Under the pieces are notes generated by a model. That model had not been told where the DNA came from. It saw only the letters and a list, made by a program, of their open reading frames with translations, and made no database searches. The position numbers and the translations under genes were made by a program. This document shows, one piece after another, positions 17,969-25,920 of a stretch of 64,000 nucleotides of DNA (the stretch's first letter is position 1; every line of letters starts with the position of its first letter). The stretch is from Cumulibacter soli (GTDB lineage Bacteria; Actinomycetota; Actinomycetes; Mycobacteriales; Antricoccaceae): assembly GCF_004382795.1 (NCBI RefSeq), contig NZ_SMSG01000002.1:124001-188000 (forward strand), in the 5' to 3' direction.

Positions 17969-19606
17969 CTACTTCTTTGCCTTGTAGACGGTGACCTTTT
18001 CCTGGCCGACCGATCCGGCGTCCATCGCCTGCGCCGGCGCCTCGTTCAGCAGCTGCTCGCCGCTGGAGGTGGTGAAGCGCTTCTGGAACTCGACGACCGC
18101 AGCCTCGAGTTCGGCGGTGGCCTCGTCCGACAGCTTCTTCGACTCGGCGATCGAGTTCATGATCGACGGGTGCTGGTGACGGGCGAACTCCAGGAACTCA
18201 CCTTCAAAGCGACGCACATCCTCGATCGGAACGATGTCCAGGTGTCCCTTGGTGCCGAGGTAGATCGAGACGACCTGCTCCTCGACCGCGAACGGCGAGT
18301 ACTGGCCCTGCTTGAGGATCTCGACCAGTCGAGCGCCGCGGTCCAGGGTGGCCTTCGACGCGGCGTCCAAGTCGGAAGCGAACGCGGAGAACGCCTCGAG
18401 CTCACGGAACTGCGAGAGGTCCAGACGCAGCGAACCAGCGACGTCCTTCATGGCCTTGACCTGAGCGGACGTACCAACGCGGGAGACCGAGATACCGACG
18501 TTGATAGCCGGGCGGACACCGTTGTTGAAGAGGTCGGACTGCAGGAAGCACTGACCGTCGGTGATCGAAATGACGTTGGTCGGAATGTACGCCGACACGT
18601 CGTTCGCCTTGGTCTCGATGATCGGCAGGCCGGTCATCGAACCGCCGCCGAGCTCATCGGAGAGCTTCGCGCAGCGCTCGAGCAGACGCGAGTGCAAGTA
18701 GAAGACGTCACCGGGGTACGCCTCGCGGCCCGGCGGACGACGCAGCAGCAGCGAAATAGCGCGGTACGCCTCGGCCTGCTTGGTCAGGTCATCAAAGATG
18801 ATCAGAACGTGCTTGCCCTGGTACATCCAGTGCTGGCCGATGGCCGAACCGGTGTACGGGGCCAGCCACTTGAAGCCCGCAGAATCGGACGCCGGAGCGG
18901 CTACGATCGTGGTGTACTCCATCGCGCCAGCCTCTTCCAGAGCCGTGCGGACGCTGGAGATGGTCGAGCCCTTCTGGCCAATCGCGACGTAGATGCAGCG
19001 CACCTGCTCGTTCGGATCGCCGGTCTCCCAGGCTGCCTTCTGGTTGATGATCGTGTCGATGCAGACCGCGGTCTTACCGGTCTTACGGTCACCAATGATC
19101 AGCTGACGCTGACCGCGACCGATCGGCGTCATGGCGTCGATGGCCTTGATACCGGTCTGCAGCGGCTGCTTGACGGGCTGGCGCTCAACGACGCTGGCCG
19201 CCTGCAGCTCAAGGGCGCGCTCCTCAGTGGAAACGATGTCGCCCAGACCGTCGATCGCCTTACCCAGCGGGTCAACGACCCGTCCGAGGAAGCCGTCGCC
19301 GACCGGCACCGACAGCACACGGCCGGTCCGCTTGACCTGCTGGCCCTGCTCAATCTGGTCGTAATCACCCAGGATGACCGCACCGATGGTGCGCGCCTCG
19401 AGGTTCAACGCGACACCGAGGATGCCGCCGGGGAACTCAAGGAGCTCGTTGGTCATCGCCGAGGGTAGACCCTCGACCTGCGCGATTCCGTCCATCGTCT
19501 CGACGACGGTGCCGACTTCCTCGCGTGAGACGTCGGTCGTGTACGACGAGACATAGCTGTCAAGGGCGCTACGGATCTCGTCTGACGAGATCGTCAACTC
19601 CGCCAT
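17969..19606 (-). CDS. atpA: F-type ATP synthase subunit alpha
   Basis: Regulatory nucleotide-binding F1 subunit (545 residues). The P-loop GDRKTGKTA, the [13 protein letters not shown]-type segment ([13 protein letters not shown]) and the catalytic-site arginine region are present. A C-terminal extension of about 35 residues ([13 protein letters not shown] to the end) resembles the tail seen in mycobacterial and other actinobacterial alpha subunits. It is the fourth gene from the end of the operon, 36 bases after atpH. Confidence 0.98.
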   Translation of the reverse strand: MAELTISSDEIRSALDSYVSSYTTDVSREEVGTVVETMDGIAQVEGLPSAMTNELLEFPGGILGVALNLEARTIGAVILGDYDQIEQGQQVKRTGRVLSVPVGDGFLGRVVDPLGKAIDGLGDIVSTEERALELQAASVVERQPVKQPLQTGIKAIDAMTPIGRGQRQLIIGDRKTGKTAVCIDTIINQKAAWETGDPNEQVRCIYVAIGQKGSTISSVRTALEEAGAMEYTTIVAAPASDSAGFKWLAPYTGSAIGQHWMYQGKHVLIIFDDLTKQAEAYRAISLLLRRPPGREAYPGDVFYLHSRLLERCAKLSDELGGGSMTGLPIIETKANDVSAYIPTNVISITDGQCFLQSDLFNNGVRPAINVGISVSRVGTSAQVKAMKDVAGSLRLDLSQFRELEAFSAFASDLDAASKATLDRGARLVEILKQGQYSPFAVEEQVVSIYLGTKGHLDIVPIEDVRRFEGEFLEFARHQHPSIMNSIAESKKLSDEATAELEAAVVEFQKRFTTSSGEQLLNEAPAQAMDAGSVGQEKVTVYKAKK

Positions 19607-19642
19607 GGTTTCTTGTCCCTGCTCTCGTTGTTTCGAAGATTA

Positions 19643-20473
19643 CTAGCCAGCGAATCGGCGCTGGATGTCGTCGAGGCGTCCTGCGATCGAACCGTCGATC
19701 ACGTCGTCGCCGACCTGCACACGCAGGCCGCCGAGAACCGTGGGGTCGACATCGATCGAGACCGAAACCTCGCGACCGTAGATGCGCGAGAGCGCGGAGG
19801 TCAGCCGCCGCTCCTGCTCGTCGGTGAGTGCGACCGGAGAGGTCACGACGGCGACCGAACGCCGGCGGCGACCCGCGGCGTCCTCCACCAGACCTTGCAC
19901 CGAGTTGTACGTCGAGGCCGCACGAGGATTGCTCAGCACACTGCGCAGCAATCCGGTGGTGATCGGGTTCGCATCCTTAACCAGCGCACCGAGCAACTGC
20001 TGCCGCTGAGCGAGCGGAGCGCTCGCGTCGGACAGCGTCTGCTCCAGCTCACCGTTGGCATCGAGCGCGCGACCGAAGCGGAACAGTTCCTCTTCGACAG
20101 TCGCGAACGAGCCGGACTTCTCGGCGCTGATGAAGGCCGCTTGGTGAGACAGGTCGGTGAGCGCGTCGACGAGGTCGCCGGGCTTTGACCATGCCTGGGT
20201 CGATGCCTTCTTCACGAGCTCGAGAGCGGAATCGCTGACCTGGCCGCCGAACAGCCGAGTGGCCAACTGCTCACGGCTCGACGCCTGGGCAGATGAGTCG
20301 GAGAGCGCGCGGCGAAGCCCCGGTTCGCTAGCGAGCAGGTCTGATACCTGCGCCAACTCACCAGATAGTGCCTGCGCGCCCTGCGCCTCGAGGGTCGCGG
20401 CCGACTGATCGAGCTGCGTGCGCAGCCCGTGCAGCGACTCGCGGCTGGTTGCCTGCATCAATGCCGGAAGCAC
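19643..20473 (-). CDS. atpH: F-type ATP synthase subunit delta
   Basis: Peripheral-stalk subunit (276 residues) joining F1 to the b subunit. The C-terminal OSCP/delta motif is seen in VAVVTSPVALTDEQERRLTSAL and DPTVLGGLRVQVGDDVIDGS. It is about 100 residues longer than E. coli delta, typical of actinomycetes outside the b-delta fused mycobacterial form. The GTG at 20473 has GGGGGAG 8 bases upstream, overlapping the atpF stop region; TTG and ATG starts a few codons later are less well placed. Confidence 0.96.
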   Translation of the reverse strand: MLPALMQATSRESLHGLRTQLDQSAATLEAQGAQALSGELAQVSDLLASEPGLRRALSDSSAQASSREQLATRLFGGQVSDSALELVKKASTQAWSKPGDLVDALTDLSHQAAFISAEKSGSFATVEEELFRFGRALDANGELEQTLSDASAPLAQRQQLLGALVKDANPITTGLLRSVLSNPRAASTYNSVQGLVEDAAGRRRRSVAVVTSPVALTDEQERRLTSALSRIYGREVSVSIDVDPTVLGGLRVQVGDDVIDGSIAGRLDDIQRRFAG

Positions 20474-20478
20474 TGGCT

Positions 20479-21051
20479 CTACTCCCCCTGCTCGTTGAGC
20501 GACGTAGTGACCGGCGCCGCCGTCTGCTCGTCGGCAACCTTGTCCAGTTCACCGAGGAAGCGTTCGACCGTGGCTGCAGTACGTGCGTCGTCCTGCAGCG
20601 ATTCGCCGACGATACGGCTCGCGAGCTGAACAGACATCGTGCCGACCTGCTGGCGCAGCTCCTGCACGACCTGGCTGCGCTGCGCCTGGAGCTGCTCGTC
20701 ACCGCGGGCGACGATGCGATCGGACTCAGCCTGCGCCTGCGCCTGCATGTCCTCACGAATGCGCTGTGCTTCGGCGCGTGCGTCCTCGCGGATCTGCGCA
20801 GCCTCTTCACGAGCACCGGCCAACTGAGCGTTGTACTTGTCGAGCGCTACCTTGGCCTCGCGCTGCGCGGCCTCGGCACGGGCGATTCCACCTTCGATTG
20901 CCTCGGCGCGGGTGGCGTAGGCCTTCTCGAAGGCCGGCCACACGAACTTGATCAAGACGAAGGCGAGGATCACGAATGCGATCAACCCGACGATGATCTC
21001 GCCTACCGGCGGGAGCAGCGGGTTGCTCGATGCAGCGGCAATGTACGTCAT
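20479..21051 (-). CDS. atpF: F-type ATP synthase subunit b
   Basis: Membrane-anchored peripheral stalk (190 residues from the ATG at 21051; an earlier ATG at 21063 is directly after GGAG). One N-terminal membrane helix (EIIVGLIAFVILAFVLIKFVW) is followed by a long heptad-rich helix (ARAEAAQREAKVALDKYNAQ onwards) that dimerises and contacts delta. Charge-rich and continuous, with no break. It lies between atpE and atpH. Confidence 0.96.
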   Translation of the reverse strand: MTYIAAASSNPLLPPVGEIIVGLIAFVILAFVLIKFVWPAFEKAYATRAEAIEGGIARAEAAQREAKVALDKYNAQLAGAREEAAQIREDARAEAQRIREDMQAQAQAESDRIVARGDEQLQAQRSQVVQELRQQVGTMSVQLASRIVGESLQDDARTAATVERFLGELDKVADEQTAAPVTTSLNEQGE

Positions 21052-21124
21052 AGTACGTCCCATCTCCTAGCCCGACGGCCGCAACCGGCGGGGCCTCTTG
21101 GTCAATCAGTCCTGAAACGATTGA

Positions 21125-21352
21125 CTAGCTGAAGATGAAGGGAACGACGAAGCCGATCAGAGCCAGCGCTTCAGAGAGCGCGAAGCCCATGAACAGGTAG
21201 GTGCGGGTCAGGCTCGCGGACTCGGGCTGGCGAGCAGTCGCCTGGATGTAAGCGGCGAATACGATGCCTACACCGATACCCGGGCCAATGGCGGCCAGGC
21301 CGTACGCAACGGCGCCCAGGTTGCCAGTAACTTCGGCAAGGACGTCAACCAT
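21125..21352 (-). CDS. atpE: F-type ATP synthase subunit c
   Basis: Proteolipid of the rotor ring (75 residues), two membrane helices with a polar loop ARQPES. The first helix has the glycine-rich GPGIGVGIVFAAY packing motif; the proton-carrying carboxylate is Glu61 in ALSEALALIGF. The lack of the usual extra polar Na+ ligands favours H+ coupling. AAGGAG lies 7 bases before the ATG. Confidence 0.97.
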   Translation of the reverse strand: MVDVLAEVTGNLGAVAYGLAAIGPGIGVGIVFAAYIQATARQPESASLTRTYLFMGFALSEALALIGFVVPFIFS

Positions 21353-21436
21353 GTGGGTCTCCTTCTAGGGTGTTCAAGTGCCTGTCACTCAAACGCTTGT
21401 TGGGATGAATTACGGACTGCGGCGTCAACGAGCGGC

Positions 21437-22246
21437 CTAGTGGCCGTCGCTGACCGACTCCTGCAGGTAAGTAGCTGCCAGCAGGGTGAAGACATATGCC
21501 TGGAGGAACTGGACCAATAGTTCGAAGAACGCCATTGCGATCGCCAGCGCGAACGAGAACGGCGAGAGCAACTTCAGCGTGAGGTGCGGCTGGCTGGCCA
21601 TGTAGATGCCACCGAGGGCAAAGACGACCAGCAGGAGGTGTCCGGCGAACATATTCGCGAACAGACGGACGGCCAGCGTGAACGGCCGCGAAAGCAGCTT
21701 CTGGAAGATCTCGATCGGGATCAGCATGAAGTGCAATGGCCACGGCACGCCGGGGATGTACACCAGGTTCTTGAAGTAGGTAAAGAAGCCCTGGCGCATG
21801 ATGCCCAGGCCGATGTACCAGACGTAGACGATGATGGCCAAGAACAGCGGGATCGCGAACTTAGCCGTCGGCGCGACCTGCGCGAACGGGATGATGCCCA
21901 TGACGTTGTTCGCGAACACGAATACGAAGAACGTGGCCAGATACGGCGCGAACTTGATGCCCTCTGGCCCGATCACGTCGCGCGCGATACTGCCGCGGAC
22001 AAACCCGTAAACCGACTCACCGGCGAACTGCAGCTTCCCGGGGACTACCTTCGGCTTGCGCGACGCGGCGATGAAGAAGCCGAGTACGACGATGACGGCC
22101 AGCCAGTTGATCAGCGTGATACGAGTGATCGCGAACTCGATACCGGCGAGGGTGAACTCCCAGATCGGTGTCGGATTGAATTCGTGGGCCGGATCGGGAG
22201 CCTCAAAACCCGGGTACGGCTGTTGCGCCAGGACCGCGGCGATCAA
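21437..22246 (-). CDS. atpB: F-type ATP synthase subunit a
   Basis: Stator membrane subunit forming the proton half-channels with the c ring (269 residues, about six membrane helices). The essential arginine lies in the helix SRPFTLAVRLFANMFAGHLLL. The best start is TTG at 22246, preceded by GAGGAG at 6 bases. The next gene upstream ends about 120 bases before. Confidence 0.96.
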   Translation of the reverse strand: MIAAVLAQQPYPGFEAPDPAHEFNPTPIWEFTLAGIEFAITRITLINWLAVIVVLGFFIAASRKPKVVPGKLQFAGESVYGFVRGSIARDVIGPEGIKFAPYLATFFVFVFANNVMGIIPFAQVAPTAKFAIPLFLAIIVYVWYIGLGIMRQGFFTYFKNLVYIPGVPWPLHFMLIPIEIFQKLLSRPFTLAVRLFANMFAGHLLLVVFALGGIYMASQPHLTLKLLSPFSFALAIAMAFFELLVQFLQAYVFTLLAATYLQESVSDGH

Positions 22247-22368
22247 TGCGGTCTCCTCTCACCGATTGAAGATGTGCGTTCGTAACAAAACCACCGTGCT
22301 TAGGCGGTGGCGGCTCTGTGAAGTGTAGATCAGGTGAACCTGCATTCGACACAGCGGGGTCGGTCAAA

Positions 22369-22749
22369 TCAGGTGTGACGTTCGTCGGTTTCCGGAATAG
22401 AACCGGGACCGCCGTCATCGTTGGTTTTACGACGTGCGAGCAGCCCGCCGTCCTGCTTCTTGGAGATGTCCATCAGCGGTGGCGGGTTACCCGATTGCTT
22501 GACCACCAAGTACACCCCCATGGCTGCGCCGAGGAGGACGCCGATCGCTAAGAATCCGCGCCAGCCGGTCCAGGAACTCAGGCCCCAGCCGATCAGGCCC
22601 CAGACGATGATTCCGGACAGCAACGTGCCCGTAGCGGTCCACCCCTGGGTGTCGCCCTGGTGGTGGATCTGGCGCTTCTGGGACCGTGCTTCTTCCTGCG
22701 CGCGCATACGGTCGTACGCCGCACCAGGGTCCTCACTCGGCTCGCTCAC
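22369..22749 (-). CDS. AtpZ/AtpI-like small membrane protein of the ATP synthase operon
   Basis: Protein of 126 residues with a charged N-terminal 45 residues and two predicted membrane helices (TLLSGIIVWGLIGWGLSSW and GFLAIGVLLGAAMGVYLVV), the hairpin layout of AtpZ-type proteins. Such proteins sit upstream of atpB and are linked to assembly or Mg2+ supply of the F0 sector. The GTG start at 22749 overlaps the stop of the preceding gene (GTGA). The C terminus is charged and probably disordered. Confidence 0.75.
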   Translation of the reverse strand: MSEPSEDPGAAYDRMRAQEEARSQKRQIHHQGDTQGWTATGTLLSGIIVWGLIGWGLSSWTGWRGFLAIGVLLGAAMGVYLVVKQSGNPPPLMDISKKQDGGLLARRKTNDDGGPGSIPETDERHT

Positions 22750-23216
22750 TGGTCGTAATCCTTGTCGGTCGGTGGGTGGTAATCCACGTAGAACTGGCGC
22801 TTACGGACGACGTACAGCACCTGCATCGCCGACCACAGCAGGACGCCGACGACCACGGCGATCGCCATCGCCTTCACGTCGATCGCGCCGTCGATCGGCA
22901 TGCTGATCAGCACCACGCCCAGCACGCTCAACTTGATCAGGTACGCCCCGAGCGCGGCCGGTAACGTCAGCCGGTCATCCCGTTTGCCGGCCCATGCGAC
23001 GGCGAGCGAACTAATCACGAAGAATGCCGCGACGATCACAAAACCGAGGATGACGCCCCACAGCGCCGCGCTGTCGAAAAACGCGCCTGCGATCACCGCA
23101 CCGACGACCGCGAGCGCCGCGGTGGCCAGCAGCGCCGGGCGCAGGTGCCCGAGCGTCCATGGCGCGTCCGGGCGCACCGGTTCATCGGGAATCTGCATAT
23201 CCGGTAGCAGTTTCAT
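22746..23216 (-). CDS. AtpI-like four-helix membrane protein (ATP synthase I)
   Basis: Membrane protein of 156 residues with four predicted helices (ALLATAALAVVGAVIAGAF, GVILGFVIVAAFFVISSLAV, AYLIKLSVLGVVLISM, AMAIAVVVGVLLWSAMQVLYV) and a charged C-terminal tail. In position and layout it matches the Rv1303-type AtpI protein found between wecA and atpB in actinomycetes. The start overlaps the wecA stop (ATGA) and its stop overlaps the next gene, so wecA and the two I-type genes form a coupled unit leading into the atp operon. Confidence 0.8.
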   Translation of the reverse strand: MKLLPDMQIPDEPVRPDAPWTLGHLRPALLATAALAVVGAVIAGAFFDSAALWGVILGFVIVAAFFVISSLAVAWAGKRDDRLTLPAALGAYLIKLSVLGVVLISMPIDGAIDVKAMAIAVVVGVLLWSAMQVLYVVRKRQFYVDYHPPTDKDYDQ

Positions 23217-24373
23217 TTCTTCCGCTCGCTCATCCTCGAGGTCCGATGCACGTGCGGCGCTCCGCCATCAATACGGCGGCGTACGCGCGGCATGAGCATC
23301 AGGACCACCGCCGCCACCGCGAGAACTGCCGAGATCAGCAGTACCCAGCGCGTGTCGAAGATCGCGCTGCCGACACCCACGAACGTGAGCAGAGCGGTCC
23401 AGACGTACATGATGATCACTGCTCGCCTCTGGGTGTGACCAATTTCTAGCAAGCGGTGATGTAGGTGCATTTTATCTGGAGTTGAGAACGGATTGAGTCC
23501 CTTGCGGGTGCGTCGTATCACCGCCAGCAGCATGTCGAGCAGCGGTATGGCCAGCACGGCGAGCGGCATCAGGATGGGCATGATCAGCGGTACGGCGTTG
23601 CCGAGAGTGTCGAAGCTTTGGGTATCGGTACGCGCAGTGGTCGATATTGCGGCCGCGGCCAGTACGAGACCGATGAGCATGGAACCGGAGTCGCCCAGGA
23701 AGATCCGCGCCGGGTTGAAGTTGTGCGGCAGGAACCCCAAACACGCTCCGGCGAGGACGGCAGTCATCAACGCAGGAGCACTGAACGCGTCGCCATATCC
23801 CTGTTTGCCGAGGAAATAGCTGTAGACGAAGAACCCGGTGGCGGTGATGATCGCGACCCCGGTCAGCAACCCGTCGAGCCCGTCGATGAAGTTCATCGCA
23901 TTAACGGTCGCTACGACCAGCACGGTGGTCAGTAGGAATGACGTGTTCGGGTCGAGCGAGATGGTGCCGAGCTCGCCGCCTGGGATGAAGATGAAGGCCA
24001 GCTGCACGCCCAACAGCACTAGGACGCCGGCCGCGACGAGTTGGCCGGCGAGTTTCGTCAGCGGGTCGAGGTCAAACCTGTCGTCGAGCGCGCCGATAAG
24101 ACAAATGATTCCCCCGGCCACGAGCACCGCGGTGGTCTCCGAGGAGTACATGAACGTGTGTCGCAGGCCCGGCAACCTGGATGCGATGAATACCCCGGCG
24201 CACATACCGAGGTAGAGCCCCACTCCCCCGAGCCGCGGGATCGGAATGCTGTGCACATCCCGGTCGCGAACTGGCGGCATCGCACCCCAGCGGACCGAGC
24301 ACCAACGAACGATCGGCGTGGCAAGGTACGTCACGATCGCGGCGACGCTCAGGACTAGGAGGTACTCGCGCAC
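23213..24373 (-). CDS. wecA: WecA-type polyprenyl-phosphate N-acetylhexosamine-1-phosphate transferase
   Basis: Membrane glycosyltransferase (386 residues, about 11 helices) that moves a GlcNAc-1-phosphate from UDP-GlcNAc to polyprenyl phosphate on the cytoplasmic face; in mycobacteria it starts arabinogalactan linker synthesis. The MraY/WecA motifs are present: ALDDRFDLDP (Asp-Asp), NFIDGLDGLLTG, FLGDSGSMLIG and the cytoplasmic MHLHHRLL loop. Its position ahead of the ATP synthase genes matches rfe (Rv1302) of M. tuberculosis. Confidence 0.93.
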   Translation of the reverse strand: MREYLLVLSVAAIVTYLATPIVRWCSVRWGAMPPVRDRDVHSIPIPRLGGVGLYLGMCAGVFIASRLPGLRHTFMYSSETTAVLVAGGIICLIGALDDRFDLDPLTKLAGQLVAAGVLVLLGVQLAFIFIPGGELGTISLDPNTSFLLTTVLVVATVNAMNFIDGLDGLLTGVAIITATGFFVYSYFLGKQGYGDAFSAPALMTAVLAGACLGFLPHNFNPARIFLGDSGSMLIGLVLAAAAISTTARTDTQSFDTLGNAVPLIMPILMPLAVLAIPLLDMLLAVIRRTRKGLNPFSTPDKMHLHHRLLEIGHTQRRAVIIMYVWTALLTFVGVGSAIFDTRWVLLISAVLAVAAVVLMLMPRVRRRIDGGAPHVHRTSRMSERKK

Positions 24374-24437
24374 GGCGGGCCGTTGCCCTCTCTTTCGTAC
24401 GGGGTCAACCCGATCAGCCTACGCGCCGAGGGCCCGC

Positions 24438-25106
24438 TCAAGCGATATCGGGCACGACGGTGCGGATGTCCTCTCGCGAGATTCCACCCTCACGAACGAT
24501 CCGCGGTGGCGTCACCGTGCAATCGACAATCGTGGAGGCCGGCCGTCCTCCGGTGTGCCCCGCGTCGACGTACACCTGGACCGATGAGCCGAGTTGGCGG
24601 GTGGCCTCCTCGACCGATGCCGCGGGCGGCCGCCCGTGCTGGTTCGCGCTGGACACCGCCAATGGACCGGTCCGCGCCAGAATGTCGCGCGCGACCTGGC
24701 TGTCGGGCATCCGGATGCCGACCGTGCCGCCGGTCTCTCCCAGATCCCAGGCGAGGGCCGGCGAATACGTCACGATCACCGTGAGTGCGCCCGGCCAGAA
24801 CCGCTCGGTGAGTTTCACCGCCGCCTCAGGCGCGACGGTCACCAAGCCGTGCAGCACTGCCTGATCGGCGACCAGCACCGGCACAGGGTAATCGCGGCCG
24901 CGTCCCTTCGCCGCCAGCAACGCGCCGACCGCCGGCGCATTGAATGCGTCCGCGGCGATGCCGTAGACAGTGTCGGTTGGCAGCACGATCAGCCGACCGT
25001 CACTCAGCGTCCTGGCCGCCTGCTCGACTGCATGTTCGTACGCCTCGGAATCGTGCTCGGTGGCATCAAGGATCTCGAAATCGGTCACGACTAGTGATCG
25101 TGCCAT
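24438..25106 (-). CDS. L-threonylcarbamoyladenylate synthase (Sua5/YrdC family)
   Basis: Enzyme of 222 residues making threonylcarbamoyl-AMP for the t6A37 modification of ANN-decoding tRNAs. The YrdC core motifs are LIVLPTDTVYGIAADAF near residue 40, the KGRGRDYPVPVLV segment (the usual KxR...P pattern) and PLAVSSANQHGRPP. There is no C-terminal Sua5 domain, so it is the short form. The start at 25106 is one choice; a GTG at 25088 would remove six residues. It is divergent from the FhuF-like gene, with only 9 bases between the two start codons. Confidence 0.93.
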   Translation of the reverse strand: MARSLVVTDFEILDATEHDSEAYEHAVEQAARTLSDGRLIVLPTDTVYGIAADAFNAPAVGALLAAKGRGRDYPVPVLVADQAVLHGLVTVAPEAAVKLTERFWPGALTVIVTYSPALAWDLGETGGTVGIRMPDSQVARDILARTGPLAVSSANQHGRPPAASVEEATRQLGSSVQVYVDAGHTGGRPASTIVDCTVTPPRIVREGGISREDIRTVVPDIA

Positions 25107-25115
25107 GATCGGGGC

Positions 25116-25877
25116 ATGGCCGATGTAACTGCCCTGCTTCGTTCTGCCGGATTCGCCGGGGACGGCGTGGAACTTCGTACCGTTGCGGGGAGATCCGCGC
25201 TGCGCGGCACCACCCTTGCACAGCTCGTCGAGGATCCAGGAGCGCTCGCGAGCGCGGTCGATGCGTACGCGGACCTGCAGCAGGAACAGTTCGGCCCCAC
25301 GGCCGCTCGACATGTCGCGGCGCTGTGGCTGCTGCAGGATGTCAGCTGGATTCACGCCGTCCTGAGCGTGGGCCTCATCAGCGCGCACGGCGTCAGCCTG
25401 CGCTGCAGCGACGACGGCCTGGCGATGGAGCTGCCGCGCGATATGTTCTTCGGCGTCCAACTCGCTGAGGACGCCGTGATGACTACGGTCGCGACAAATC
25501 AGGCCGAGCGTGCGCTCGCGTACGCCGAGGCGCGGCACCATCTTGCCGCGTTACTCGCACCGCTGCAGGAGCCGATGCACGAGCATCTGCGCGCCGGGGC
25601 ACGAGCGTTTTGGGCCTGCGTGACCGATATGGCGACCGGCGCAATCTGCACCGGAGCGAACGGCGACGAGCACCGCATGGCCAGCACCTTGGCGAGTTTC
25701 GACGACGCCGACACCGCCGCGAGTTGCGACGATGCCAGCGCCCAACTACTGAGCGGCGAGCAGCTCGTGTCGTCCCCGGCCGGGCCGATCCGGCGACGAC
25801 ACGGGTGCTGCCTGCTCTACACGATCGAGGGTATGAGCCTCTGCTTCAGCTGCCCCCGGATTCGGGTCGCCGGCTGA
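25116..25877 (+). CDS. FhuF-like [2Fe-2S] protein (putative ferric-siderophore reductase)
   Basis: Protein of 253 residues whose C terminus carries CC-x10-C-x2-C (Cys231, Cys232, Cys243, Cys246), the cysteine pattern of FhuF-type iron reductases that bind a [2Fe-2S] cluster. The preceding 220 residues are helical and match the FhuF layout loosely, including an AALWLLQDVSW segment. FhuF proteins reduce ferric iron released from siderophores in the cytoplasm. No siderophore genes are nearby, so the substrate is unknown. The mRNA is probably leaderless, with CATGAT 6 bases upstream, although that -10 is weak. Confidence 0.8.
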   Translation: MADVTALLRSAGFAGDGVELRTVAGRSALRGTTLAQLVEDPGALASAVDAYADLQQEQFGPTAARHVAALWLLQDVSWIHAVLSVGLISAHGVSLRCSDDGLAMELPRDMFFGVQLAEDAVMTTVATNQAERALAYAEARHHLAALLAPLQEPMHEHLRAGARAFWACVTDMATGAICTGANGDEHRMASTLASFDDADTAASCDDASAQLLSGEQLVSSPAGPIRRRHGCCLLYTIEGMSLCFSCPRIRVAG

Positions 25878-25920
25878 TCCCACGCGGCCGACGACCCGAC
25901 AAGGGCACGAGCGAACACCG

